In this document: positions 43,801 through 54,157 of the stretch, in pieces
Position numbering within the stretch: the stretch's first letter is position 1
Layout of the letters: each line of letters begins with the position of its first letter
Assembly (NCBI RefSeq): GCF_003711515.1
Contig: NW_021167095.1
Coordinates: 214,001 to 278,000, forward strand
Source of the DNA: Sodiomyces alkalinus F11
Taxonomy: Eukaryota > Ascomycota > Sordariomycetes > Glomerellales > Plectosphaerellaceae
Length of the DNA stretch: 64,000 nt
Direction: 5' to 3'
Notes under the pieces: model-generated
The model's database searches: none
What the model saw: the letters and a program-made list of their open reading frames with translations, nothing else
Told to the model about the DNA's origin: nothing
Position numbers and translations under genes: made by a program

Positions 43801-46800
43801 CGGTCTTACTTCGGTATCGTCGTTATTTTCGTAGGCCTTTATAACTTCGAGGGCGAGGCGAAAGTCCTTAAGCCTCTTCTATTATAGGGACCACTTAGCT
43901 ATTATCCTGGCTTCCGTATTATAGTCTAGTTCGTCGTATAAATCCCCTTTAGTCGTGAGTAGTCTCCCTATAGCACCGAACAGCTCTTTACGCTCTTCCT
44001 CGGTCACGTCCTAGTACTAAAGCACTATATACTCCGCTATTTCTGCCCCCCCGTCGCTATAGGGGCACCGCGTAGTTAGGAATCCCGGTACCCTCGCTTT
44101 TACTAAAAAGGCTTATAGGCCTAGCTTTTCTAATCTAATTTAGGTGAGTACGGCACTCTATAGCTTTAGGAGTCCTCTATATTTCCGGAAGGAGTGGTAT
44201 ATTAGGGGGCGGCTTAGTATCGCTACGGCGTAGGTGTAAGGCCTCCGTGCCTCTGCCCAGGTTCGACCCTATTCCCTTATAAGGGCTTTCCTCGGGGCCG
44301 CGTTTCCGGCCTAGGTCGTTAGGGCGTTAAGTTAGGCTATCCACGCGAGGGCCGTGTAGGTCCTATAATACCGATTCGGTGCCGCTAAGGCTCTTACTAC
44401 GGCGTATACCCCGGCTAATATCTTATCCTCGGTTCCCTCCTTTTATATCCGGCGGACCTTCCGGGCACTTAGGCTTAAGAGGTATAGGTTAAGGGGGGGG
44501 ATAAAGGTCTTTTTTTCGAGGACCCTAACCGGCGTGACTTTATAGGCTCCGGCTACTGATCAAAAGCACCGGTTCTATACCGTTATAAGTATCGCTACGG
44601 GGCTATACTGGGGGCCGGCCCTTATTTTATAGATAGTCAAGGTATAATAGGCGATTACTAGTCGTATTACTATAAGGTATAGTCTTCTTACGTCTATAAA
44701 GCTATACCCCTACGCTACCGTGCTAAGCCTTAAGAGAGCGTATATTTAGGTAGCTAGTCGGCTCTTTACCTTTTTAGTGTTTTATCGGAAGTCAAGCTTC
44801 CTATTAAGCTAAACGCCTAAAAGCCTTATCGCCTCCGCCGCTACTACCGGAGTAGTATTAAGGGGAAGCGGGGTAGGTAAGGGCTAGCGTGACTTCGTGA
44901 AAGGGATATATACACACTTAGCTAATTCGAACTATAGTCTACTCGCTATCTCCTAATCTAGGTATATCCGCTACGCGGCGGTGAGGCGGTACTATATTTA
45001 TACCTTTATCCTGCTAAAGGCGATAATATTCCTATTATCGGTAAAACCTACTACTATCGTTTTAGGGACCCTTATTAGGTCGTTATATAGGGTAAAGATA
45101 TAGAGGATAAAGAGGATAGGAGAGATCGGGGAGCCTTATAGTACCCCCCCCCCCCCCGGAGGTGCCGCGGGGGGGCCGTTTCGCTATTAAGTAATAGCTA
45201 GGCTATACGGTCTTAAAGGAAGCTACTGATTAGGGTAGTAAGCTACCGGGGGAAGCCTTTCCTTTTAAGTACCTTAAGGAGGCGGGGGTAGGGTATAGTA
45301 TCGAATACTCCTTTAATATCTAGTTAGAGTATTCAAGCGGTACCGCTATAGGCCTAACTCGCCCTTACGGCCTCTATGACTCTCTATACTACCGTCTCTA
45401 TACTTCGCCCTATCCGGTTACCTATCTATTACTCCGGGAGGAGCCGATACTCCTCCGCTATAGTAGTAATCCGGTCGGCTAATATCCCCTTAAGGACCTT
45501 ACCTATTATACTAAGGAGTAATATCGGTCGTTAGCCCTTTACTATCCCGTAGTCGGCCGGCGGCTAGCCTTCCTTCTTAAGGACTACTACAGTAGCGTAG
45601 CTGCACCTCTTCGGGTAATAGCTTACTTTAAGGCACGCTATAAAGATAGCACTAAGTCTTTAGTATAAAGGGGGTCTACACGCTTTTAGGAGCCCTGCTA
45701 GGAGTCTATCGGGTCCTAATACCGCCTATAGTTTAGTCGTCTTAAGGCGCCCCTATATATCCGCTACGGTAATATCGCGGTGGACGTCCTACCCCGGGGA
45801 GAATTCCGCGCCTAAGGGCCTAGGGGCGGTAAGGAGGGGGGGTTGGAAGAACTTCCTGTTAAGGACTTCGGCTTTCTCTATATATATAGTTACCGGGTTA
45901 TCGCTATTATCTCGGTATAGTGGTAGCACTAATAGGAGGTCTAGCGGAGCTCCCCCTCTAATTTATACCTATTTCTATAATCGTTAGAGGAGGCTATTAT
46001 CCTTCCCGGTTAAGTAAACTATGTGCCGCTAGTATAGCCGCTTCGCTACCGCCACGGCCTTATCTTAGGACCTCTCCGCTTCCTAAAAATCGTCCTATGG
46101 GTTCCGGGACTTCCTAGATATATATCTACGGTAAAGGCGCTTTACTTCCTAGGTAAGGGGGGTTAATTCCGCGTTCTACTAAGGAGTAGACGGGCGTTTA
46201 GGGGGGCCCCCGCGGCGGCGCGGTATAGCCTTATCGGCTAAGGTTATAAGGTCTCCTATTAGGTTATCTAGTGCTAAGTCGATATTTCCTAGTATTATAA
46301 AGGGGCCGGTCTACTATAGTTACGTAGCGGCGAGCTAGGGGACCTATAAAGGATTAAAGTCTTTGTAGACCTAGCGGGGCCCGGCTAAGTCTCGCGGTAG
46401 TATTATCGCGGTGGTCGGCGAAGTATCCGTCTCTATAAGGATTCAGGCTATCTATAAGTAGTAGTCTAACCCGATAACAGTCTTATTAGGGCCGCCAAAA
46501 TCGTAGCGGAGCCCTTACGTTACCTATATAAGGTCGATAATACTAGCACGTCGGCCCGGGCGGTGCTATATAGTTATTCCGGGGGGGGTTAGTAGGTTTA
46601 GGTTCTATCGGGTTATAAGGGTAAGCAGGGTATCGGCTTAGGGGTAGTACCGCGGTGGCTATAACTATAGGGGGTAGTATAGGTTAAAGTCCCCTAAGAG
46701 GACGTATCGGCCCCGTAGTGGTGCCGTGTCGAATATATCTTATAGGGGCGTATTCTAGGGAATTCTGGCTAACTAGTAGTTCTCTAAGTAGATTAACTAG

Positions 46801-47110
46801 ATTATAAGGGCGTTATCTCCGGCCCCGAATATAACCGCGTAGGTATCGCGGTAGGCCCGCCACGTCTATATATATAGCGGGTATCTTTTATAGATATATA
46901 GGAGGGCGCGGCCTCCTCCTTAAATTAGCCGGTATACCCCTTGGGAGGGGTAGGCGGGGCTTTTTATAAAACGGTTAAGGCCGGGTTCGTGGATTACTAT
47001 CACGTCGTACTCGGCGTGGTACCGGAGCGACAGCTCCCGCCGCGCCTAACTCCTCCCTATATTCCACGAAAGAATATAGATTTCTCTTAGTTAGAGGGGA
47101 GGGGGGGTTA
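43801..47110 (-). pseudogene. LINE H ORF2
   Basis: Decayed endonuclease-RT protein on the minus strand. The endonuclease start lies near 47,080. The RT block equivalent to GSPISPILFIL lies at about 45,135-45,090. The C-terminal K-D-F-R-L-A motif lies near 43,870. Same domain order as LINE D ORF2, with TAG/TAA stops. Limits are approximate. Confidence 0.75.
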
Positions 47111-47239
47111 AGATAGCGTGCCCGGTATAACCGGGGTCTAGCTCTAGGGTTCCTACTACGGTGCCTTATCGGACCCGCGGGGGACTATATAGGCGCTTAT
47201 CGGGCGTAGTATCGGGGAGCCCTCCTATCCTTTAGTCCT

Positions 47240-48650
47240 TTTCGGGGGCCGGCCCCTACCTTTATAGAGGGTTTAGTCCTAGTCCTAGGCGATAATAATC
47301 GGGGGGAAGATTTACGGCTACCGTGGGTATACCGCTTCGGTCTAACGGGTAATATTAAAGTCCCTAGCTCGGTACTTATACGCTTCGCGGGTCTTCTTAG
47401 CCTCTTTCTTTAGTAGTCGGTATAAATTATTAAAGGTATTATAATCTCCGGTATAGGCGGCGTAGCGGCGGGGGCGCTTAGGCGCTATAGCTTTATAGTA
47501 TCCTAAGCCCTATAAGTGCGCCGATTCGGGCTTAGCGTAGTAACGGTATACCCTCTCCGCCGTAAAGTAGCCGTTCACCTGGTAGCCGAAGTGTAGGCAC
47601 TTATAGCACTATAGGAGGCTAAGGTTAGGATTATATAGCTTATAGATATAGCTACCCCCTTTAAGGAGGAGGGTATTCCAGATAAGGCTCGCTACTTTTT
47701 CCGGTAAAGCCGATTCGATAAGGAGAAGCGCTACCCTACCGGTACCGCGGCGGGGAGCCCGCTATTATACTCGGATAACTTTTACTTTAAGGTTCATGTC
47801 TTATAGGGATACTAGCAGGTCTTCTTCGGATAGGGCGTTAAGGGTCTCCCGAGGGATAGCCTTAGCCAGGGCAGAGTAGGTGCGTGCGGCTAGGGTAGCT
47901 CCTTTACCGAAGGCCTTCTTAATCTATTATTCCTTATAGGTGGCCCACTATTATACCCCGTCGGTAAAGGTAAGGCAGATATCTCCGCTTAGTAGCTTCC
48001 GTACTGCTACGGTATCGTGTCGGATAGTCGTGGTATTTATAGCTTCGATAATTTCCTTTATGGTCCTGGCTTTAAGGGGCTAGTCTTCGGGGAGGGTTCC
48101 TTAGCGGATAATTAGCTCCCGGTAATACTTAACGGGGATCACTTTAGGGGGGGCCGGGTCTTACGGCGGTGCCGCCACGGGTGCCCGGGCTACGATATTA
48201 GCCTAGGTCTCTTTCGTGCCGCTTATTCCTTTTCGGAGTTTTTCTCGCATAATATAGCGAATAGTAGCGTATAGGTATACTAGCGGTAACGCGCCGTCGT
48301 CCTTACGGGTACTACGTATCGTGATTAGTTTCTCTACTAGCTCTATAACCTATTCGATCGTGTTCCTATTAGCTAGTAAGGCCTGAATTTCTACCTTAAT
48401 CTTAGTTACTCTCGGTTTTAGGGGGCGTAGTAGTCCCTTTTCGGTCTTATATCGGTTCCGCGCTACGTCCCGCCACGGGCCAGGGGGGGAACGCTTATAT
48501 TACGAAAAGTAGGTCTATTACGAATTCTGCGTTATCGTGGTCGAGACGATACTATCCTACGTTTCCTCCGGTTATACCGTAGCGCCGGTATTACGGTGCC
48601 GGTACGATAGTATCCTAAGAGGGAGGCGGTGGTTATAATCTCCGTCTCGG
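47240..48650 (-). pseudogene. LINE H ORF1
   Basis: Decayed ORF1 with the twin zinc-knuckle region at about 47,640-47,500 (minus strand), parallel to A, B and D. It contains the G/C homopolymer (48,483-48,489) that coincides with the assembly gap in LINE D. Confidence 0.6.
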
Positions 48651-48690
48651 TGGTTTTATCGATTTTACTTCTATTATGCGACCGTGGTTA

Positions 48691-51400
48691 TTATATTTAT
48701 AATCTGCAACCTAGGGAATATCTTATAATACCCTTTAGCCTAACTAATACCCCCGCGAGTTTCTAGCGATATATTAACTAAGCCCTCGCCGGATACATCG
48801 ATACGATCTATATCGTATACCTAGACGATATCCTTATTTATAGTAATAGCCTAAAAGACTACCGAAAGCACGTATATTGAGTCCTAGCTATGCTCCGGAA
48901 GGAGTCCCTTTACGCTAACCCCGATAAATACGAATTTAAGACTCGTAACGTGGAATTCCTTAGTTTTATCTATAGCCCTAATAGGGTACGTATAGACCCC
49001 GGTTGTGTTAAGGCTATCCGAGATTAGGAAGCGCCTAATAGTATTAAGAAGATCTAAATCTTCCTCGGGTTTACTGGGTTTTATAGACGCTTTATTGAAA
49101 ACTATTCTAGGGTGGCTGCCCCCCTTACCGACCTCTTAAAAAGTCCTTAGTCCGGGCTCCTACGCCTTTCCCTATATACCGGTGCCGTATTTAAATAGTT
49201 AAAACTAGTATTATAGGACGCCCCGGTACTACGATATTTTAACCCTACGCTACCTATACGTGTTAAACCCGATACCTCTATGTTTACTATCGGCGCGGTG
49301 ATAAGCTGGTAAGAAGATAGTTTATAAAGACCCGTCGCGTTTATATCCCGAAAGTTATATAGCGTAGAGCTAAACTATAGCACACCTAATTCTAAGCTAA
49401 TAGTAATATTCGAATCGTTTCGGATATAGCGGCACTACGTTACTTATAGTTAGAGCCCCGTCGTGGTCCTAACGGACCACCTAAACTATTATTACCTACT
49501 TAATAAGCTGAAACTAAAAGGGTAGCACGTCTAATAGCTAAAAGAACTAGCCCCTTACAATTTCGAGATTAGGTATAGGCCCGGTATATTCAACCCCGCT
49601 AATAGCCTCTCGCAGAAGCCGTAGTATACCCCCTATAAACGGTCCTTAATCGTAGATCGGACCCGCGCCGTAGAATCGTTCTCTAAGAAGTTTATCCTTA
49701 CCGTTATTAGCACGGGAACCGTATAGGACCTAGATATACTTATAGTATCGGCGAACCCTATTAACGCTACGGTGTAGATAAACCCAGATATACCTATAGC
49801 GCCGACAGACCCTACCTTAGTAGAAGAGGTCGTCGCGGCGTAAGCCGAAGACCCCTTCTATAACCGGTAATAGGAGGTCTATAGCGATATAGCCACGAAA
49901 GGATACTAGTCGAGGGACGTTAAGGGCGTCCTCCGTTTTAAGGGATAAGTATTCGTGCTAAACTATTCAGGGCTATAAAATAAAATACTATAAGCTTTCC
50001 ATAATAGACCTAGTGCTAGTTACTATAGGGTCGCTTATACCGTGAAGCGCGTATCGGGTTTTACTTTTAGGATTACCTCCCTTAAGATATTAGAGAATTT
50101 ATACCTACCTACGTAGTATACTAACGAACGAAACCGCGGTATTATAAGCCGTACGGCGAGCTAGCGAGTCTTCCTATCCTCGATTATCCTTTTACGAAGA
50201 TTTCGATTAACTTTATCACGGGACTACCGCCTATCTATAATAAGGACAGGAAATATAACACGATCCTTATCGTTATTTATTATCTAACGAAATATTTATT
50301 ATATATTCCTATAAGTAGTAGCCTTACTATTGAGGGACTTACGGATACGTTATAGGATTATATTTTCCGAACCTTTAGAGTTTTTAATAGGATTATATCG
50401 GACTAAGGGTCCTTATTTATAAGCCGTTTTTAGGCTACCCTTTACCGCTACTTCGGTACTAAATAACGCTTATCCATAGCGTAGCACCCGTAGACTAATA
50501 GCTAGATAGAAAGATAGAACCAGAACGTAGAATACTACCTTAGAGTCTTTTACTCCTAGGAATAGGACGACTAAATAGACCGCTGACCTTTTACGTAATT
50601 CACTTATAACACGGCGTGGCTCTCCGCTATATAACGAATACCCGCGGACGCAATAATAGGGTATAATCCGAGAGGCCCTAATAAAGTATAATTACTTAGG
50701 ACGGGTGAGGCTTATTTAGCTAAGGCCGAGATACGCGCGGAGTTGCTCGTGGCTAGCCGCCGCTCCCTTATAAACCTAATTAAAAAAGCCTAAGGAATAT
50801 ACGAACGATACTATAATAACGGAAGGACCTAGAGGTAATTTACGGTTAACAAATACGTCTTACTCTCCACGAAGAATATCCGATAGCGTAGGCCTTCGAA
50901 GAAACTTAGCGATAAGTTAATCGGACCGTATAAAATTACTAAGGTTATAGACACGTATAGACTAGTATATTAACTCGCCCTCCCGAAGATTATAAGGATC
51001 TTTAACGTCTTCCCTATCTCCCTGCTAAAACTATAAAGGACCCGTGATAAAAAGGTGCCCGAACTATAAGACGTTAATATAGAACCGGACTTTAACGAAT
51101 ATAAGGTTAAAGTAATCTTAAACCACCGCTACTAGGGGAGATAGCGCTAATACCTTATTAAATAGACCGGCTATAACGATAAGGAGAATATATAGGAGCC
51201 TAAACATAACGTGCCGGATAAGCTTATTAACACCTACTTTAAATAAAAGCTTAATATAGCGGGAGTACCACGGGACTACGATATAACTAAAGCACCGCAC
51301 GACTAGGATATTACTAGAGCACCGTAGGACCGGGATATAACTAGAGTACCGTAGGACCACGATATACTTAAAGTACCACACCGCGACTAACCCGTTAAGT
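48691..51400 (+). pseudogene. Gypsy J pol (RT-RH-IN-chromodomain)
   Basis: RT: I-P-F-S-L-T-N-T-P-A-S-F and I-Y-I-V-Y-L-D-D-I-L-I-Y-S (about 48,720-48,850; the catalytic YLDD is intact). RNase H: F-T-I-G-A-V-I-S-W, A-F-I-S-R-K-L, V-V-V-L-T-D-H-L-N-Y (about 49,270-49,490). Integrase: F-I-T-G-L-P-P, L-I-V-I-Y-Y-L-T-K-Y, A-x-H-P-x-T-N-S (about 50,210-50,500), F-T-Y-N-T-A (about 50,605). Chromodomain: V-I-L-N-H-R-Y-x-G-R and L-I-K-x-T-G-Y-N-D-K-E-N-I-x-E-P (about 51,110-51,205). Stops are TAG/TAA. The start is broken by the LINE H junction. Confidence 0.88.
51263..51387 (+). repeat. 27-bp tandem repeat encoding a 9-residue repeat at the pol C-terminus
   Basis: Four units of 27 bp plus a partial fifth (51,263, 51,290, 51,317, 51,344, 51,371), in frame after the chromodomain. 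Each reads roughly V/A-P-x-D-x-D-I-T-K/R. The period of exactly nine codons and the conserved P, D, D, I positions suggest the repeat was translated. Confidence 0.8.
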
Positions 51401-51600
51401 CTCCCCTCTTTATTCTTTTTCGATCTGCTCCCTTAGGGTGGTTAAGTGTTTTCTCTTCCTCTATCCTTTTCTTTTTCCCTCCTGCTCTATCTCCTCCCCT
51501 TAGGCGGTTACACGGTTATAAGCCATAACGGGACTATCAAGGGGGCATAATTAAAGTGGTGAGCGGGCGTACCCTATAAGTTATATTAAAAAGAAAGAAT

Positions 51601-51830
51601 TCCTCCGTATATACCTTTAACCACCTACTATAGCTACAGATCCTCGGTGTAACCCTTACCTAATCCTCCGTATATACCTTTAACCGCCTACTATAATTAT
51701 AGATCCTCGGCGTAACTCTTACTTAATCCTCCGTATATACCTTTAACCACCTACTATAGCTATAGATACTCAGTATAACGCCTACCTACTAGGGATACCT
51801 ACTATAGTTATAGATTATCGGCGTAACCCT
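51601..51830 (+). repeat. 63-bp tandem repeat, about 3.5 copies
   Basis: Units start at 51,601, 51,664 and 51,727 with tcctccgtatatacctttaa; a degenerate partial fourth runs from about 51,790. They lie downstream of Gypsy J pol and just beyond the end of the antisense ORF. Probably noncoding 3' region. Confidence 0.9.
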
Positions 51831-52988
51831 CTAACTCTAAATCTAAGGGTATAGGTGCTTAAGGGCCCTCCCCGTTTTCCTTTATATATACCTCGCTCTG
51901 CCACGTGGTAGTAGCGCTTCCACTTATATAGGTATTATCCTTTTTTACCTTTTACCCGTTAGTAGATAGCGTATTATCCGAGAGAATAATAGGATACTTA
52001 GCCTTTTACTGCTTCTTCTTCTTCGGTAGAGGTATCAACGGTATTATCTTTTTCTTAGGCGTCGCCTTTTTCTTAGCCGGCGCCTTTTTCTTCGGCGCGG
52101 GAGTAAGCGTCGCGGGTTCGGGCTCGGGGATATCGTAAGGGTTAGGGGGGCCTTAGAAAGTATTACCCTTATCGGCGAATAGATCGGAGGGCGTAAAGGC
52201 GGGCGGGGGGATATCTAGCTAGGGAAGTGAAGATAGTAGTGTATTAAGAGGAGGGACTACTAGGGGGTTATACGCTATACTAGTAGTAACCCTCTTAAAG
52301 GCGACGGCGAGGCGTTTCTGTATAGCTATCTATTAAGCCTATTAATCGATATACCGGCGAAGCGATAACGCTATATCCTAAAGAGACTCGAGGATTTTAT
52401 CCGCCGTTTTTTAGCGGGCGTTATTACCTTTTTCCTTTACCCGATAAACGGTATAAGACTTATCGGCGGCGGTAAAGGTTATCTCCCTCTTAAGCTTACC
52501 TAGGGAGGCCTTAAGGACGTTCTAGCACTCTGTAGCCATAGTCCATAGCACAGTTAGTATATATCCATATTAGGATTACCCCCCCCCCCCCCTAGAAAGA
52601 AATTACGCGACGGCTATTATTCATCCTATCCTTATTAGCGGCGACGACGAGGATTTTCTATAACTAAATAGCCGTATTACCGCCCGCGGTAGGAAGATCG
52701 TTATAACGAGCACTATTATGCCTAAAGTAAAAGGTATACTTAGCAGAAACGGCACTAGAGTGCCGGCAGGACTTAAAGCGGATAGTCGATGTCTTATTAC
52801 TAAAATTAATCTTAGTTAGTCGGCCGGTATAGCGAGAATAAGGGTCTTTAAGGGTTAAGCCCCCGGAAGCCCTTTCCCTAATATTCACTACCTTTCAACG
52901 AGGGGTGGAGGACGATAATGACGCCGTGGTTATCGTAGTCTTATGCTTTTAAGAAGTATTACTAGCTACTGGCTTTAACGCTGGCCGC

Positions 52989-53021
<33 letters not shown>

Positions 53022-53038
53022 GTCTCCTTAGGAGGCAT
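51831..53038 (-). pseudogene. Antisense accessory ORF of Gypsy J
   Basis: Unrecognised minus-strand reading frame between the chromodomain and 3' LTR. It starts ATG 53,038 (M-P-P-K-E-T), then an Asn run of about 11 (the (TTA)n at 52,990-53,021) and K-R-P-A-L-K-P-V. An almost open segment (52,888-52,664) contains S-C-R-H-S-S-A-V-S-A-K-Y-T-F-Y-F-R-H, which looks like C-x2-C...C-x2-C with Cys turned to Tyr or Ser. After a G-run and a possible 50-bp intron (52,579-52,530, gtaatc...tactaac...ctacag) a second segment follows: N-V-L-K-A-S-L-G-K-L-K-R-E-I-T-F and later a Pro/Lys-rich tail (A-P-K-K-K-A-P-A-K-K-K). The two segments are out of phase, probably through homopolymer slippage. It may bind nucleic acid; function unknown. 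Confidence 0.55.
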
Positions 53039-53431
53039 AATAGCGGTTACGGAAGCTATATAGGGTAGTTAGTAAAGCTATATAAGTTAGTTTTTCCCCC
53101 TAGGACAGAGCGATATTAGAAGGATACTTATAAGATAATAGGAAAAATTAGGAAAATAAGGGCGCTATAACACGTTAATAACTATTACGTCCTGCTTCTA
53201 TAAGGAAAATACTATAAGGGTTAACTTACGGAACGTAGCGGACGTCGATACAAAATCGAAAATCGGAAGCGTGAAGTGGAGGAAAAAAAGGAAGATAGAG
53301 TAGAGAGGCATTAAGGAAAATATCCCCTAAAAGGGTATAAGGTTACTATTCCTGCCTATAAAGAAGGCATAAGGGTAAAAGGGATATAAGAAGGAAGGAG
53401 ATAAATTTCTATTTTTAGATATATTATATAA

Positions 53432-53530
53432 CGGCGCTGGTTCTTTATATAGATTAAAGGGATATCGGCGCCGGGTCCTTATATAGATTAGAGGGATATC
53501 GGCGCCGGTTCTTTATATAGATTAAAGGGA
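53432..53530 (+). repeat. 34-bp tandem repeat, three copies
   Basis: Units start at 53,432, 53,466 and 53,500 with cggcgc(t/c)gg and include ttatatagatta; the third ends in ggaggccgacgc. The period is not a multiple of three, so this is probably noncoding 3' UTR of Gypsy J. Confidence 0.88.
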
Positions 53531-53794
53531 GGCCGACGCTAGCTATAGTATAGAAGCGAGGGATTTAGGATAGGACCACGACGGGACTATAACGGGGTTA
53601 TTTACGGGATTAAGGATAGAAGGACTATAGGAATAGAGTAAGGGACTAAGGATAGGACTATAACGGGTCCCCATACAGGAGTGATAATAGAAGGACGGTA
53701 AGAATATAGGCCGACGCCGGGTATAGTCGGGAAAAGTGGCCCTATCCGGCACTGGCCGCTTCTAAGGATAGGAGCACTCCGGGGGAGGTCGCCC
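53531..53794 (+). other. Gypsy J 3' untranslated region and polypurine tract
   Basis: Sequence between the 34-bp repeats and the LTR with no gene. It includes imperfect repeats of 'ggactaaggatagga' type and ends with ctccgggggaggtcgccc, whose G/A-rich core can serve as polypurine tract. Confidence 0.5.
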
Positions 53795-54157
53795 TGTTAG
53801 GTGCCCCTGCCTAGGAGATAGAGGCCGGGTATACAACGGGTTCCTGTATAGACAAGACCGGGCTCCTATCTTAACGTGGCCACGGCTACCCTAGGCCGAT
53901 ACCACTATATAGAGCTATAGCCTAGGCTTAGGCGTAGATATCCGTTTACGATATCCGTTTAACTATACTAGCGTTAGCCTAGGAGTATATAGTACTCGTG
54001 TGGTGCCCCCTCCTTAGTATAGAGAGGGTAGCGATTATTCTAATTCTTTAGGACTACCTACATTCGGACCGGCCGTAACCACCACTTAATCCACTCCTGT
54101 CCCCTTTTAGACCCTCTCGCTACTACCTTCTCACTCCATATAACTACCTATCTACCA
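53795..54157 (+). repeat. Gypsy J 3' LTR (candidate)
   Basis: Starts TGTTAG right after a purine-rich tract and ends CTACCA exactly where LINE K sequence begins, giving TG...CA ends with a short imperfect inverted repeat (TGTTAG / CTA-CCA). No second copy is in the window, so the limits rest on these signals and on the LINE K junction. Confidence 0.65.

Larger units (their letters stand above)
41815..48690 (-). mobile_element. LINE H (Tad1-like), essentially full length
   Basis: Minus-strand copy of the A/D family, 6.9 kb and uninterrupted, with the (TTA)n tail at 41,815-41,830 and the 5' end near 48,690. Order right to left: ORF1, endonuclease, RT, C-terminal zinc domain, long 3' region, tail. 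The 5' end stops at ccgtgg, about 14 bp short of the family terminus. RIP-mutated throughout. It is the best gap-free representative of the family in the window. Confidence 0.88.
48691..54157 (+). mobile_element. Gypsy J: 5'-truncated chromodomain Gypsy of a second family
   Basis: Plus-strand Gypsy, unrelated at nucleotide level to Gypsy-1/L/F. It starts inside RT against LINE H and contains RNase H, integrase, chromodomain, a 9-residue repeat tail, tandem-repeat DNA, a minus-strand accessory ORF and a 3' LTR (53,795-54,157). Gag, protease and the 5' LTR are missing from the window. Confidence 0.85.

Noticed and set aside
51118..51381. Minus-strand 87-residue ORF with Tyr/Ser/Val repeats
   Set aside because: It is the antisense of the 27-bp repeat that encodes the in-frame pol nonapeptide repeat; the sense frame continues from the chromodomain.
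51601..51830. CRISPR-like array
   Set aside because: Units are contiguous 63-bp tandem repeats without spacers, in a fungal retroelement.
52988..53021. (TTA)n run as a LINE 3' tail
   Set aside because: No LINE sequence adjoins it, and on the minus strand it encodes an Asn run in frame with the antisense ORF start.
53543..53752. Minus-strand 69-residue ORF between the 34-bp repeats and the LTR
   Set aside because: It spans imperfect repeats in the 3' UTR, with no second copy to test and no recognisable motif.
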